Below, piece by piece: positions 44,300 through 56,546 of a stretch of DNA of 64,000 nucleotides; within the stretch, counting starts at the first letter, position 1; every line of letters begins with the position of its first letter. The stretch spans positions 143,105,464-143,169,463 of the forward strand of contig NC_072796.1 in the NCBI RefSeq assembly GCF_028583425.1, read 5' to 3'. Source of the stretch: Eublepharis macularius. Taxonomy: Eukaryota; Chordata; Lepidosauria; Squamata; Eublepharidae. The translations under genes were made by a program, and so were the position numbers. The notes beneath the pieces are model-generated. The model was not told the origin of the DNA and ran no database searches. It saw nothing but the letters and a program-made list of their open reading frames with translations.

Positions 44300-46035
44300 G
44301 CAGTGACAAAGGGTAACCCTAGGAATCACAATCCCTATGTTTTTTCCCAAATAGTTTTACCACAGAATTTCCAGGGATAGCTAGAGCTACCCTTTGTCAC
44401 TTCCAGTAAGAACTTCTGGTAAATACACAAGGACACTTTAAAAAAAAACCTCCTGCGATGCTGCCTCTCCCCGCCCCCCACAACCCTCCAGCAGGTTGTC
44501 AGACAACCAGCAGGAACTTTGGAACAGGGACATGGTGGTGCCAGCCTCACATGTGCTGTGCTGTTACTTCTGGGAAGAAAATGGAATTCATGTCACACCA
44601 GTCTAGGAATCACCAATAACTCTATGGTAAAACCACAGAGTTTCCAGTGATTCCTGGAGTGACACGATATCACTTCCAGGTTTCCCTGACGTCATACTGC
44701 ATGAGATGCCAGTGTGTTTTCAATTTTTCCTTCTGCCACTGCTTGGAGTAGCAGTGGGCAAGGAAGCTTGCCAGCAAGAGGTATCCCACCACAGCAAGGA
44801 GCCTAGCGACCTTATGAAGCATAGGCCTCACCTTTTGTTTGCTGGCACACCAACAACAGGTAGATGTCGGTGGGGAACTTGAGACAAAAATGTTGCCTAC
44901 CTGTTTCCGGAACTCACATGCAATTGCACAACCTCTGGCGCAATAAATGGGAGCCAGACATGTGCGTGGCCTCAGGTGGCCAACAATGTGAAGAAAAAAC
45001 GCCCTTCCCCTTTGGCAGAGGCTCAGTGGGGTCTTACTTACCCAACAGTGTGATTTTCCTCTGGGCCATGAACAGCTTCTGCTTCCCGTTTCCCCACAAG
45101 AAGCCTCTGCAGAAGGGGCAAGACCTTTCTTTCCTCCAGGCCGCTGGGTCTCCTAGCACGGTCCTGCCAATGGGGCCCACGCGGGAAGACGTCCTCGGGG
45201 GGGGGGGGGTTGCGGTTCTGGGTGGAAAGTTTCCGCACTTAAAGGTGGAGATGTAGGCGCTTTGGGATAAATATTATAATCATTATAAAAGTTTAATTGG
45301 ATATGTAAGTCCTCTGGACCTGAAGATGATACCTCTGGGATTTTTTGAACTGCAGATAGGAAAAAAACCCTTGGCATGTAGAAGGAAATGTATTCATCAT
45401 GTGTATACTAGCTCAAAAATATTGGAAATCAGCATCTAAGAACAGAAAAATGGACAAGGAGAACACCCGGTCTAAACTGTCCGGAGAAGATGTGCCTCTT
45501 TTGGAACTGCAGCTTCGCCTCCTTTCCTGCGGGAAAAGAGCGCAGCCCCAAGTGCGCAGCAGGACGCTTGGGCGCTCCTTTCGGTGTCCTTGCAGGAGAG
45601 GGGCCCTTGCTTTGTTTGCTTTTCTCTTTCTTAATAGGACTCCTTCTCTAAATACAAGTGCTTGACCCAAAGCACTCTCCCGCCGCCCTTCAGAGGAGCA
45701 GGCAAGGAGAGGCTGCGCTGCACAGTTCCAAGATCTCTGCCGATAGGGACACTTCAGAGGGAGAGCCCCTCGAGGGGCATCCAAGAGACCCCCGTGGAGA
45801 GGCAGCGGACAGGTGGGAGGGGAGCAGCCTGTGCGGGCACCTCGTGCGGAAGCAGGCGAGTGACGGAGTGCGCCTCCAGCTGTCGAACATGCTCCAGATT
45901 ACAATGGGGCTGGATGGGGGTCATATATCCCATGGGTCTCCAGGCTCCTGCCTTCTTCGGGACACTGTAGGCCCTCTCCTCTTCTCTGAATTCTCAGCCC
46001 TTTCTTGCATTGGAAAAGAAAATGAAATCTCTAGC
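44300..46035. other. Unannotated stretch
   Basis: About 1.7 kb. An AT-rich portion at 45,250-45,480 may be a LINE relic, but no diagnostic motif is legible. A G run of 11 lies at 45,197-45,208. Confidence 0.4.
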
Positions 46036-46039
46036 TCTT

Positions 46040-46250
46040 CTTCTTCCAGAGGTATACTACCTTTGGGGGGTGGGGGTGGAGTTCTTCCCACCATTGCACG
46101 TGGTTAATTTATTTCATTATTGTTTTGTATGTTGATTTTAGTATTGTTGTTTTTATTGATTTTATTGATTTAAACTTGTTCACCGCCCAGAGCCCCTGAC
46201 GATGGGCAGTATATAAATTGAAATATAAATAAATAAATAAAAAATAAAAA
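46040..46250 (+). mobile_element. LINE 3' tail fragment
   Basis: caccgcccagagcccctgac, gatgggcagtatataaattg and an (AAAT)n end. Confidence 0.6.
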
Positions 46251-46251
46251 C

Positions 46252-46516
46252 ACCAGTTTGGTGGAGTGGTTAAGAGCGCGGGACTCTAATCTGGAGAACC
46301 AGGTTTGATTCCCCACTCCTCCGCTTGAAGCCAGCTGGGTGAGATTGGGGCAGTCACAGCTTCTAGGAGCTCTCTCAGCCTCACCCACCTCACAAGATGT
46401 TTGTTGTTGCGGGGATAATAATAGCATACTTTGTAAATTGCTCTGAGTGGGTGTTAAGTCGTCCTGGAGGGCAGTATATAAATTGAATGTTGTTGTTGTT
46501 GTTGTTGTTGTTGTTA
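46252..46516 (+). mobile_element. tRNA-derived SINE
   Basis: Inserted at the A-rich end of the LINE tail: accagtttggtggagtgg, B-box ggtttgattcc, and a (GTT)n end of about 9 units. Confidence 0.88.
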
Positions 46517-46539
46517 TAAGCTTGTGCTGGTCACCTGAG

Positions 46540-46770
46540 AACTGGTGTAGTGGTTAGAATATTGGACTGGGATCTGGGATATCCAGGTTCAAGACCCCAC
46601 AGTGCCCTGGAAGTGTTCTGGGTGGCCTTGGGCCAGTCACACACACTCAGCCTAACCTTCCTCACCGGGTTGTTGTGAGGGTGGAGTGGAGACCAAAATG
46701 ATGTGAGCTGTTTTGGGGCCTCACTGCGGAGAAAGGCAAGGCATAAATGAAGTAAGTGAAGTAAGTAAAC
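46540..46770 (+). mobile_element. tRNA-derived SINE, second subfamily
   Basis: actggtgtagtggttagaat, B-box ggttcaagacc, body gtggccttgggccagtcac, then ggaggcaag-type end and an AAGTAAG tail. Confidence 0.75.
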
Positions 46771-47569
46771 AACAAGGACTTCTGGCGCTTCAGGCCCAGC
46801 AGTCTGAAGACAAGCTGGTGGCATTTAGGGATGGGGCGAAGCCCTCAAGCAGCCTGCCAGATGCCATTCAGGGCCAGTTGTTTGGGCGGAAGAGTCAGGC
46901 TCGGAAGGATTAAAAGTTCTCTGTGTCTAGGCAGGGCCCACCTGGGTCTGTGGCACCTGCTGGGCTGGGAGCCGCGCACCACTTTCTGACCCTCTGTCCT
47001 GGTGGCCCTGCCGAGCACCAGGAGGGCCGTTCTCTGCTCGGTCAAACTGTGAAGGGGCAACAGTAAGTAAAGGATGAGTGCCCCTGCTGCCGCCAGAGCC
47101 AGTGGTGGGAGACCCCAGCCCCTCGGGCGGCACTTGGCCGGAGGAACAGGGATGCTTACTGAGCACCTATTTGTATCATTCTGGCCACGTTATTTTAGAA
47201 AGCCACACTTGAGTTTTTTGCCGTTTCATATTGCAGGGCTTCCCTGTCCATGTTCCTTTCCTTCTCCAAATTTTGGGCTGTGACTACGAGGGGCCTGCCC
47301 ATATTGGGCTAGGCTGGGCAATGAATGGTGGCTGGCATTGCCACCCCCCTTGCCAAATATGCAAAGGTCACACAGAAAGTGACATCGCCGCAAGTCCCAG
47401 GGCTACACTTTGCCTCCTCCAAGCGAACAACCAACCATTCCCTATCTGAGCACGTTTCGGCTCCCAAGCCGGCAGGAGCTCCCTCCCTGCAAGAGGAATC
47501 CCACCCCCCACCCCCACCCCGCATTCCTTGGCTCCACTGAGAGGTGGGCCTGAGGTTTCCCTCTTCTCT

Positions 47570-47830
47570 CCTCTCCTCTCCTCTCTAAGATTTCTACCCC
47601 ACCTTCCTATTTAAAAAGCACTGAGAAGCTTTCAAAAATAACAGGAACGAATAAATAAAAACAACAATTTAGCTACACTAAAAATAAGATAAAAATAGCA
47701 ACAGCTAAACAGCCTCCTGCAGGCCAAATCTGGCTTTAAAATTTGGAATCGTTTAAAACTGCCCGCGGCGAAAGCCACTGCCTTGGTAAAGCCCCAAGCA
47801 TAGCTTGTCAAAGAACGGTCAGCCGCGATG
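47570..47830 (-). mobile_element. LINE 3' region fragment
   Basis: ttctaccccaccttcctatt, then an A-rich stretch; similar to 62,590-62,880. Confidence 0.45.
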
Positions 47831-48198
47831 ACATGGCTCTCGCATTCTCGAAGGCCTTCTGGACATGACCGGTCTGAACCAATTGCCAGGAGGCCTTCTG
47901 CGCAGGAGCTGCTGGAGATCTTGCAGGCAGCCACGGAGGAGACTCCACCGGTCTTCTCGCCTCTGGCCCTGTGGGCTCACAGAGAAGGCGGGCTCCAAGA
48001 GCACCCGAGGCCAGGATGCCAGGATGGGCAGAGCGGTCCTCATCACTTCACACCCATTTCTACAGGCAGCTTCCCTAGCAGACTCCATATCTGCAGTGAA
48101 TGGATTCAGACCAAACGGGTGGTGGGGCTCAGTCTTTCCAGGGATCCTTCTCTGTTCCTCATGGATGATCTTCCATTTAATCCCAACTGGCAAGGTAG

Positions 48199-48414
48199 GG
48201 TTGGCAACGTCCAGGTGATCCCTGGACATCTTCGAGCGTTACAACAGATCTCCAGATGGCAGAGATCAGATCCCTTGGAGAAAATGGCTGCTTTGGAGGG
48301 AGGGCTCTACGGCATTATACCCCGCGGAGGCCCTTCCCCTCCCCAAACCCTGACTTCCCTAGGCTCATCCCCAGATCTCCAGGAATTTCACACCCCAGAG
48401 CTGGCAACCCTCAC
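48199..48414. mobile_element. GGTTGCCAAC-ended DNA transposon (nonautonomous)
   Basis: Starts gttggcaacgtccaggtg and ends ccagagctggcaaccctcac. Interior includes aaaatggctgctttggaggg and ggcattataccccgcggagg, as in three other copies. Confidence 0.65.
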
Positions 48415-48429
48415 TCCCCTTTAGGCAAC

Positions 48430-49470
48430 TGCCTAGGTTCGCCCCCTGGGTTGGTCCAGTTTGGTCTGGGAGAAGCCTCTTTTCAATGCACTCCCAAAAT
48501 ACCTCTCTATGCTCCTCCTTTCCACTCTTTGCTTAGTTTCATCTGAGCTCCCTCCCGCCCTTCCCTGAGGGCCAAATATTGATACTCCATTGCTGAACAA
48601 TTAAGCCCAGGAGCTGAGATTTCCCAGAGTTGGCTACAGCATCAAGAAGAGAGGCCTAAGCAGGGAGAAAAATTAAGCAAAAGAAGCAGCTCTGGGGATG
48701 CAGCAGGGCCGGGGTGGGTGGGCGGAATCTCCCAACAGCACAAGACAACTGGAGACGGGCTGCTCCTCCTCTGCACACGCTGCGGGGGCCCTTGGGCAGC
48801 AATGAAGACCCCCCCATCACAAGCACTCGCCCTCAGGGTCTCTCTGACCGCTTCTAGTGCTGTTCTGTCCCCTAATGAGAAATATTTTGGAATGTGAAGT
48901 GGGCAGGGAGAAAGGCCTGCAAAGATAGCAAGCTTGTGGACTGAACTGAAAGCTTTTGAACAACCTCTCCTGAATAACTCAAGGTGATCCCCAGGCAGAG
49001 GAGGAGCAGCAGCACCGGGTGCCCCCAGGTGGGGGGCGGTGAGCCTCGTTCTGCCTGCAACGTCTTAATCACGGCGCTCCATTTGAGACCTCTTTTCTCT
49101 CCTACAGCCGTCCAGGGAAGGAGGCTGCCTTCAGCTCCTTGGGATGCGAACCAGGCTCCCACCGTTCCGGAGAAGGCCTGGCTGATGCAGAGCACGGTAT
49201 TGGTATGGCTGGCATCAAGGCACAGGTTCCAAAGCAGAACTGGGGCCGCCCACCCCATGCTGACACGCCCTCTGTGCCCTTAGGATGCCCCGCCTGTTGC
49301 TCAGCACCTATGAGACCCCAAGATCCAGGCTAGAATAATTCATTCTGGGGGACCAAAGGAAGGCAAAGATCTTTCCTTGAGGGGAGGAAGTCCCGTCCAG
49401 GGAAACCACAGAATGGTCCTAAATAACTGTCACTTCTCCATTGTCTCTTTGTCCTTCTCTTCTTGACAAC
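48430..49470. other. Unannotated stretch
   Basis: About 1 kb, no recognised gene; 48,880-48,980 is AT-balanced unique sequence. Confidence 0.4.
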
Positions 49471-49479
49471 TCTGCAAAG

Positions 49480-50104
<625 letters not shown>

Positions 50105-50119
50105 GGTGAGAGGGAAACT

Positions 50120-51200
50120 CACAGCTGTGGTGGCCTAATGCCACTTGAGGAGCGTGGGGGACGCAGCAGCTCAAAAAGTGATGTCAGGCCCAGCGGGGGA
50201 GTAAAGACTACAAACTGGGAACGGCCCCCTGTATCCTGCTTCTGTCTCTGGTGACTCAGAAATGTCCGTGGCGGGGCTCCCACAACTGCAGCCGGCTCAA
50301 GACAAGTCCAACCCTCTAGGAAACTCCCTGGTGAATTTCTGTGGGGATGGGGCAGGACGCCTCTAGAAGTCCAGGCAGGACCCATAAGATTGCAGCCTTG
50401 ATGTCCCACAGGGAAAGCAGGTTTGGAAGCTGGGCAGAAGCCTCTGCAAAGCCCAAGTGGAGCTCAGGGGCGCCTCCTGCGTCCCTCCACCAAGTAGGGG
50501 GTGGAGCCATCCCTGGCCGTCCTCTTTTTTGTGGGGAAGCCTCCCATATTTCCAGGGGGTCTCTAAAGAATGGAGTGAAAAGCAGGGCTCTCCTCATTAC
50601 CCACAGACACCTCTGTATTTGTTCACATCTACCTTCTCTTCATGACGACCACTTTCCTGAAATCACTGAATAAGCCCCCCCTGGGGTTCCCTTCTTGAAG
50701 CCCTTGCCAGGCTCACCGTCTTGGGAGATCCTTTTCCAAGATGACTTAGTAACAACAAGGGTTGTTATTCAAGGCCGTGAATGCAGAGGCATCGCACTGG
50801 AGATGGAGCACATGAGAACTGGAATTTTTTGTGCACTTCCTTCTGTCTTGCCCCAATTTTTCCTTTTCACACAAGCTTTGCAGTGACTCTGCGTCGGCAC
50901 TGGAGAACATAGCTGCTAGGATGACTCACCAACTTCAAATGGCTTACATTATTCTCCTCTTCTTCATTTTATCCTCACAACAACCCTGGGAGGTAGGTTA
51001 CACTGACAGTGTAAGTGGCACACACCTCCGTGGCAGACCTCCATGGCAGAGTGGGGATTTGAACCTGAGTCTCCCAGATTCTAGTTTGCCCCTCTAATCA
51101 CTTTACAGCACTGGCATTTTTTTGTTCTTTTCTTCATGCTGGCATTACAGTGCTATAATGGTCTATTAAGATTTCAAATAGATAAGTGGCTATAGATCAT
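50120..51200. other. Unannotated stretch with a SINE fragment
   Basis: Mostly unrecognised. 50,975-51,120 contains antisense SINE words (atcctcacaacaaccctggg, gatttgaacctgagtctccc). Confidence 0.45.
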
Positions 51201-51204
51201 TATA

Positions 51205-51458
51205 ATAACAACAATAATATTCGATTTATATACCGCCCTTCAGGACAACTTAATGCCCACTCAGAGTGGTTTACAAAGTATGTCATTATTATCCCCACAA
51301 CAAACTCCCTATGAGGTGGGTGGGGCTGAGAGAGCTCCGAGAGAGCTGTGACTGACCCAAGATCACCCAGCTGGCTTCAAGCAGAGGAGGAGTGGGGAAT
51401 CAAACCTGGTTCTCCAGATTAGAATCCTACGCTCTTAACCACTACACCAAACGGGCTT
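51205..51458 (-). mobile_element. tRNA-derived SINE
   Basis: Full antisense copy: tatataccgcccttcagg at the 3' end side and ttaaccactacaccaaacgg at the Pol III head. Confidence 0.88.
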
Positions 51459-51464
51459 TTCAAA

Positions 51465-52735
51465 CTATAGCATTATAGTGCTATAGCAATTGCTGTTTGT
51501 TTTTTTTTAAAAATGCCTTCAAAGAGCCCTCCAATGGCACAGAAGGAAAAAAATGCTGGGAAAATGGCAGCTACAAGAGGCTGATGGAGGGGAAATGTGG
51601 ATAATATTTAATACACTCTGCAAAATTTCCATAGATAACCCAATCCCCCACAACCGGGAAGAGCAGAAACCCCCATGGAGATAAACAAACCAGTTTGCAC
51701 ATTCCTTTTCAGAACCAATGTATCCTGTACTCAGAGCAATTTGTTATCAAACCACATTAAAACATTTTCTCTAAAACTATTTGCTTTAGTTATATTCTGT
51801 GCTTATTATTATTATTTTTACGTTATTGTAGATCATGTTGATTGCTCACAGGTAGAAAGGCAGTTAGTGTGTTTTCTTAATAAATCAAAAATAATAACAA
51901 ACCTATGCACTTGCAAAGGTGAAGCTTCTGAGAACAGTTGCCTGAAATGGTATGATACCATTGAGGCTGTTTCCACACGGAAGGATTTACTGCGCTGTTT
52001 CTCTTGCCGCAGCCAATACAGAGGCATGAACGCTGCAACGGAGCCTCCACACCTGAGAATTTTCTGTTTTCTCTGTCTTTTTTTTTTAACTCTTCCTTTC
52101 TGCATTCACTCTGTAGGGACTCTGCGCTGGTGCTCCAAGTGTGGCCACTAGGGCTGCTGTGAGACTCGCCCCCCTTCTCTTGCGGGTACTTTTCTTTACA
52201 CGCATGCCACAGTGCTATAGCAGCTCTATTATAATATGAAAAAGATAAGGGGCAGCAGATCACCGTAGCAGTTATGTTTGTTTGTTTGTTTTTAGAGCCC
52301 TCCAAAAGGCCCTCTGGTGGTGCAGCAGGAAAAGAGGCTGGGGGGGGGGAGATGGCACCTGCCAGGAGCTGGCGGCAGGGAAATGGTTCTGAGGTGGGTG
52401 TGGCCGTTTCAGGGGAGGAAAAGGGGAAGGCTCTTTCCAGGCGGCAAGCCAATACAGAGGTACGGCCTTCTTTGCAAAAAAGATCCAAGCAAACCAGTTT
52501 GGGGAAAGAGCATGTGGAGAAGGGGGCCAACATGGAAGCAGGACGATTACAGCATGAAGTCATATGGAAGCGTCCCCCCCCCCCCACACTGCAAAAAGCA
52601 CTGGAAACATTTTTCACGCTGGATTTTAATTAATACCTTTAATGTTTTGCTTTTATTATTTTTATTTTGTAAGCTGCCTTACAAAATAAAAGGCATAAAT
52701 GTGTTCTTAGTAAGTAAGGTGGCGAGAACCTGGGG
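51465..52735. repeat. Possible diverged internal duplication
   Basis: Two segments about 750 nt apart share an order of words: 'tagtgctatagca' then a T-rich run, 'gagccctccaa', 'aaaatggcag/agatggcacc' and 'ggggaaat' (51,478-51,600 and 52,205-52,385). They may be two copies of one old transposon. Confidence 0.35.
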
Positions 52736-52736
52736 A

Positions 52737-52925
52737 GGGGCCCTGGCTCAGCGGAAGAGCCTCGGCTTTGCATGCCGAAGGCCCCAGGTTCACTCCTCCA
52801 CATCTCCAGGTAAAAGGATTAAGAGTTGGGTTGTGTGAAAAACCCTGAAGATCCACTGCCCGTCGAATAGACAGGACTGACCTTGAGGGGCCAAGGACTC
52901 GTTCTGCATAAGGCAGCTTCATGTA
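52737..52925 (+). mobile_element. Sauria-type tRNA SINE
   Basis: A-box region ggctcagcggaagagc, B-box caggttcactcct, body catctccaggtaaaagg, then gggccaaggactcg and the conserved end ataaggcagcttcatgtatg. This family marks squamate reptiles. Confidence 0.88.
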
Positions 52926-53739
52926 TGTTGCCTTCTCCATGCAAAAGCGCCAGAGAGAACCTTGCCTAGGCAGAGCTGAACATGCCAGGCAGTAGAGTGG
53001 AGAGGCCGCCTTTCCAAGAAGGTATTTTCCTGTTATGAAAACAAGTTCCTAATCTTTAAGCATCAAACGTTAAACAGCCTAATTCTGAAAAATAGAATTG
53101 GAGGTGGGGCAAATCAGTGTTCCAGCGCACCCTATCCGGGTGATGGCTTTAGGAAACTGTGAGATCAAAGCTCTCCTTTGCCAGCGCTGTGACCTAGACC
53201 AGTGCACGAGCCATGGCCTGCTAAGGTACCATCCTTCCAAGCTGTGGACTGTGGGTTTCAAATCTCACTTATGTCAAGCGCTCATTAAGCCGCTAATGCA
53301 TGCTTTACAACCAAGACACAAGGCAGGCTGAACAGAGGGTTTTGCCAATCCCCACGCGTGCATTTTTTTTCTGCACAGAAAAAAAAATTAAGGTGAATAC
53401 TTACAATAAATGGAATAGCCCTCTGTGTTTGGACATGACTTACAAGCTAGTACCATTTGAACCACGCAGTGTGAGCCTCAAGTGACACACAAGGACATGT
53501 AGCAGAAAGACACAGAAGAAATGCACAAGTAACACTTTGGTGCAGAAGCACCTGTGCAAAAACACACTTGCGTGTACACTTTTGCACTGATATCCAAGCG
53601 AATGCACACATGTGCATGTGTGTGCACTCACTCGCAACACACATACACACACATTATGCCTCACTGGTTCTTAGGCCGGTGGGTGCAACAACCTGAGTGT
53701 CTGGTGCACAACCCTTTGTGCAACCCGGACAAGGTGGCA

Positions 53740-53925
53740 GGAGCGACATTAATCTTATTTGTCATAACCGCTCCCTGGAGGGGGCAGAGGAGAGGAGGGC
53801 CGGGCAGCTGAGCCATCTCATTGGCCAGGAGGGACTGGTCCCCTTTATCTCCCTTCTGCAGTGTGGGAAAGTTGGTCCGGGAGCGCCTCCATTATGCAAA
53901 TCGAATGTCTGATCCTTGTCAGTCC
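53740..53925. promoter_or_regulatory. Candidate conserved noncoding element
   Basis: Unique sequence with inverted CCAAT (cattggccagg), GATA-type (tttatctccc) and octamer-like (attatgcaaatcg) words close together, in otherwise repeat-poor DNA. Confidence 0.35.
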
Positions 53926-54268
53926 TCCCCGCGGGCAGCCCTTTCTTCCAAGTGAGGGAACAAAGCTGTCCCCCCCCCCTCCTGCACAAATGCACACCCC
54001 ACCCCTCAGTTCTTGGTGACTACTACACAGTACGTCTTCATGCTTGCAGGGACCAAGACATCCTTGTTGCCCCCTCCCCTGCTCCCCTTCTGCCCCCAGG
54101 TGCCCTTCTGCTGACAGTCTGGTCCACTCCTGTACTGCATAGATCCAGAGGAGTCGGCCGTGTGTTAGTCTGCAGTTGCAAAATAGTAAAGAGACCAGTA
54201 GCTCCTTTAAGACTTACCAACTTTATTGTAGCATAAACTTTTGAGAACCACAGCTCTCTTCATCAGAT

Positions 54269-54308
54269 GCATCTGATGAAGAGAGCTGCGGTTCTCGAAA
54301 GCTTATGC
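54269..54308 (+). ncRNA. Hammerhead ribozyme motif, family A, array unit 1, intact
   Basis: GCAU/AUGC, CUGAUGA, extra A, GAGAGC-UGCG-GUUCUC, GAAA, AG/CU, U. Confidence 0.76.
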
Positions 54309-54681
54309 TAAAGAAAGTTGCATCCGACAAAGAGAGCTGTGGTTCTCGAAAGCTTATGCTACAAGAAAGTTGCATCCGACAAAGAGCTGTGGTTCTCGAA
54401 AGCTTATGCTACAAGAAAGTTGCATCCGACAAAGAGAGCTGCGGTTCTCGAAAGCTTATGCTACAAGAAAGTTGCATCCGACAAAGAGAGCTGTGGTTCT
54501 CGAAAGCTTATGCTACAAGAAAGTTGCATCTGACAAAGAGAGCTGTGGTTCTCGAAAGCTTATGCTACAAGAAAGTTGCATCCGACAAAGAGAGATGTGG
54601 TTCTCGAAAGCTTATGCTACAAGAAAGTTGCATCCGACAAAGAGAGCTGTGGTTCTCGAAAGCTTATGCTACAGTAAAGTT

Positions 54682-54721
54682 GCTTCTGACGAAGAGAGCT
54701 GTGGTTTTCGAAAGCTTATGC
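54682..54721 (+). ncRNA. Hammerhead ribozyme motif, family A, array unit 9, core intact
   Basis: CUGACGA and GAAA are intact; stem I has one mismatch (GCUU with AUGC) and hairpin II has two G-U pairs. Confidence 0.68.
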
Positions 54722-54784
54722 TACAATAAAGTGGGTTAGTCTTAAAGGTGCTACTGGACTCTTTATTATCCTGTACTGCAGAAT

Positions 54785-55440
54785 CTGAAGACTGAAAACC
54801 ACTTGGACCCTCCTCTCTCCCCGATCAAAGGCTGGGCCCCACTCTCAAGACTGGCCCAACACTGAACCCCGCCCCAGGTTATGATAAGGAAAAATCCCCG
54901 CTGAGTCCTAACACGCTGCCAGGTCTGCAATCCACAGCCCTGCCAGGTTGCTTTCTCACGACTGTCATGCTGCACTTTTCCTGTGTTATTTTGCATGCAG
55001 GTTCACAGGAACAGACGTGGTTCCCAAGACAGCCGTATCTCAAGAGAGACTCGCAGAGACCTTGGAGTCGTAACTTCAGGATTTCTTGCTGCAAGGGGAT
55101 TTGGGAGATGAAATCAAAGTAACTTGAACTCCATAGACTGACACACGCCACCTCCAGAGCAGTTTCCCGGTCTGGCCAGATGCACTCATGGATCCGGGCA
55201 GTGGGGCGGACCTTCCTCCCGTAGGCTGTGCATCCCCTCTTTCTCTCCACTCACAGCCTGGTTGCAAGACCCTCAGAGGAGCCCTGCCGGACCAGAGCAG
55301 CGGCCCATCGAGTCCGGCATCCCATCTCCCAGAGCAGGCAACTGGTTGCCCTGGAGAATAAGCAAACATGGAGGAAAGGGGCGGAGGCCTTTCTCTGCCC
55401 AGCACTGGGATGCAGAAGACTGCTGCATCTGAATATGGAG
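54785..55440. other. Unannotated stretch
   Basis: No recognised gene. 55,282-55,335 resembles a SINE 3' phrase (ccagagcagcggcccatcg). Confidence 0.4.
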
Positions 55441-55449
55441 GGTCTATTT

Positions 55450-55625
55450 GCTTACTTACTTTTATTGATTTATGCTATTTATGGTCCGCCTTTCTCACGG
55501 AGACTCAAGGCAGATTACACAGCGTCAGTCAACGTGGTCAGCGGCTGGTCTGCCATGAAGCTGTCTAACGTCCTTTTGAAGCCATCTACAATAACTACAA
55601 TACAACTACAATTCTCCACGATAAA
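55450..55625 (-). mobile_element. LINE 3' UTR fragment
   Basis: ggtccgcctttctcacggag, then ggcagattacacagcgtcag, as at 28,160. Confidence 0.55.
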
Positions 55626-55629
55626 AAGG

Positions 55630-55875
55630 GATTATTTATTTATTTACCTCATTTATACCCCACTTTTCTCCCCAGTGGAGACCCAAAGTGGCTCACAGCG
55701 TTCTCCTCCCCTCCCGTTGATCCTCGCCATGAACCGGTGAGTTAGATGAGGCTGAGAGTGCGTGACTGGCCAAGGGGCACCCACCAAGGTTCCATGGCAG
55801 TGTGGGGATTCGAACCTGGGTCTCCCAGATACTAGTCAAGTGCTCTAACCACTGCCCCATGCTACCTCTCAGAAA
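55630..55875 (-). mobile_element. tRNA-derived SINE
   Basis: Antisense: ccccacttttctccccagtg, gattcgaacctgggtctccc (B-box complement) and ctctaaccactgccccatg. Confidence 0.75.
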
Positions 55876-56043
55876 AGTAGCTGTCTGAGAAGTATACCAC
55901 ATAGCCCCTTGGGATGCCATATAGGAAGTTGGGGCTCACTTCTTGGACTGTGCTGCTTTTCCAGAGGGTTTCAGGAGACCCAGAGGGAGCCAAGGCTGAG
56001 CCCCAGGACTACCTTCTAGTGCCAGGAGGTCTGAACTGAAGCT

Positions 56044-56272
56044 AAATTGTAAAGAGTCCAGGAGCACCTTTAAGACTAACCAGCTGTATTGTAGCATAAG
56101 CTTTTGAGAGTCACAGCTCTCTTCGTCAGTTACATCTGATGATGCATCTGACGAAGAGAGCTGTGGTTCTCGAAAGCTTATGCTACAATAAAGTTGGTTA
56201 GTCTTAAAGGTGCTCCTGGACTCTTTACTGTTTTGCAACTACAGACTAACACAGCTAACTCCTCTGGATCTA
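56044..56272 (+). mobile_element. PLE-derived inverted-arm element, family A
   Basis: A perfect 12-bp duplication (tgaactgaagct) is at 56,032-56,043 and 56,273-56,284. The left arm is truncated at gtaaagagtcc and the right arm is complete. Both arms share the private variant ctcctgg where other copies have ctactgg. Confidence 0.92.
56144..56183 (+). ncRNA. Hammerhead ribozyme motif, family A, intact
   Basis: GCAU/AUGC, CUGACGA, extra A, GAGAGC-UGUG-GUUCUC, GAAA, AG/CU, U. The partner at 56,094-56,133 (minus) has GAAA to AAAA. Confidence 0.78.
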
Positions 56273-56470
56273 TGAACTGAAGCTGAAATCACGTTTTGCA
56301 AGCAATCTGTAAGAAAGCCCAAAGTCGAGAAAACATCCAATTTTGCCATCCAAGTGTTGGATTTTAATATTATGTTATGAATGTGAAGTTTGTCTTGAAT
56401 CTGAAATGTGCTTCCCCGTGTAAGCCTGTCCTGGAGTGATCCAGGCTGTTCTGCGATGCAGCAAAGCTCC

Positions 56471-56546
56471 AAGTTCTGCCGGTGCAGTGAAGTTCTGCTG
56501 GTGCAGTGAAGTTCCGCTGGTGCAGTGAAGTTCCACCGGTGCAGTA
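56471..56546. repeat. 19-nt tandem repeat, four copies
   Basis: The unit is aagttctgctggtgcagtg with minor changes. All four copies have the same length. Confidence 0.9.

Larger units (their letters stand above)
54269..54721 (+). repeat. Tandem hammerhead array, period 50-52 nt, nine units
   Basis: Units 2-5, 7 and 8 have the core CCGACAA, and unit 6 has CUGACAA; all seven share G8 to A. Units 1 (CUGAUGA) and 9 (CUGACGA) keep intact cores. Inner spacers read tacaagaaagtt, whereas the outer unit 9 spacer keeps tacaataaag. Unit 3 has a 2-nt deletion in hairpin II. Confidence 0.93.
54140..54768 (+). mobile_element. PLE-derived family A element with a nine-unit hammerhead tandem array
   Basis: A perfect 12-bp duplication (tcctgtactgca) at 54,128-54,139 and 54,769-54,780 shows that the whole 629 bp is one insertion or grew inside one. 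The left inverted arm (54,140-54,270) is complete, with one hammerhead copy (54,231-54,270, GAAA to AAAA). Nine direct units follow at 54,269, 54,320, 54,372, 54,422, 54,474, 54,526, 54,578, 54,630 and 54,682, and a truncated right tail ends at ggactctttatta. Confidence 0.93.

Noticed and set aside
54269..54721. CRISPR-like array of regular repeats
   Set aside because: The whole 52-nt unit repeats, with no unique spacers, and the unit folds as a hammerhead in a vertebrate genome.
54305..54739. 144-codon frame with repeating peptide in the hammerhead array
   Set aside because: It arises only because the tandem unit lacks stops in that frame; no coding family is matched.
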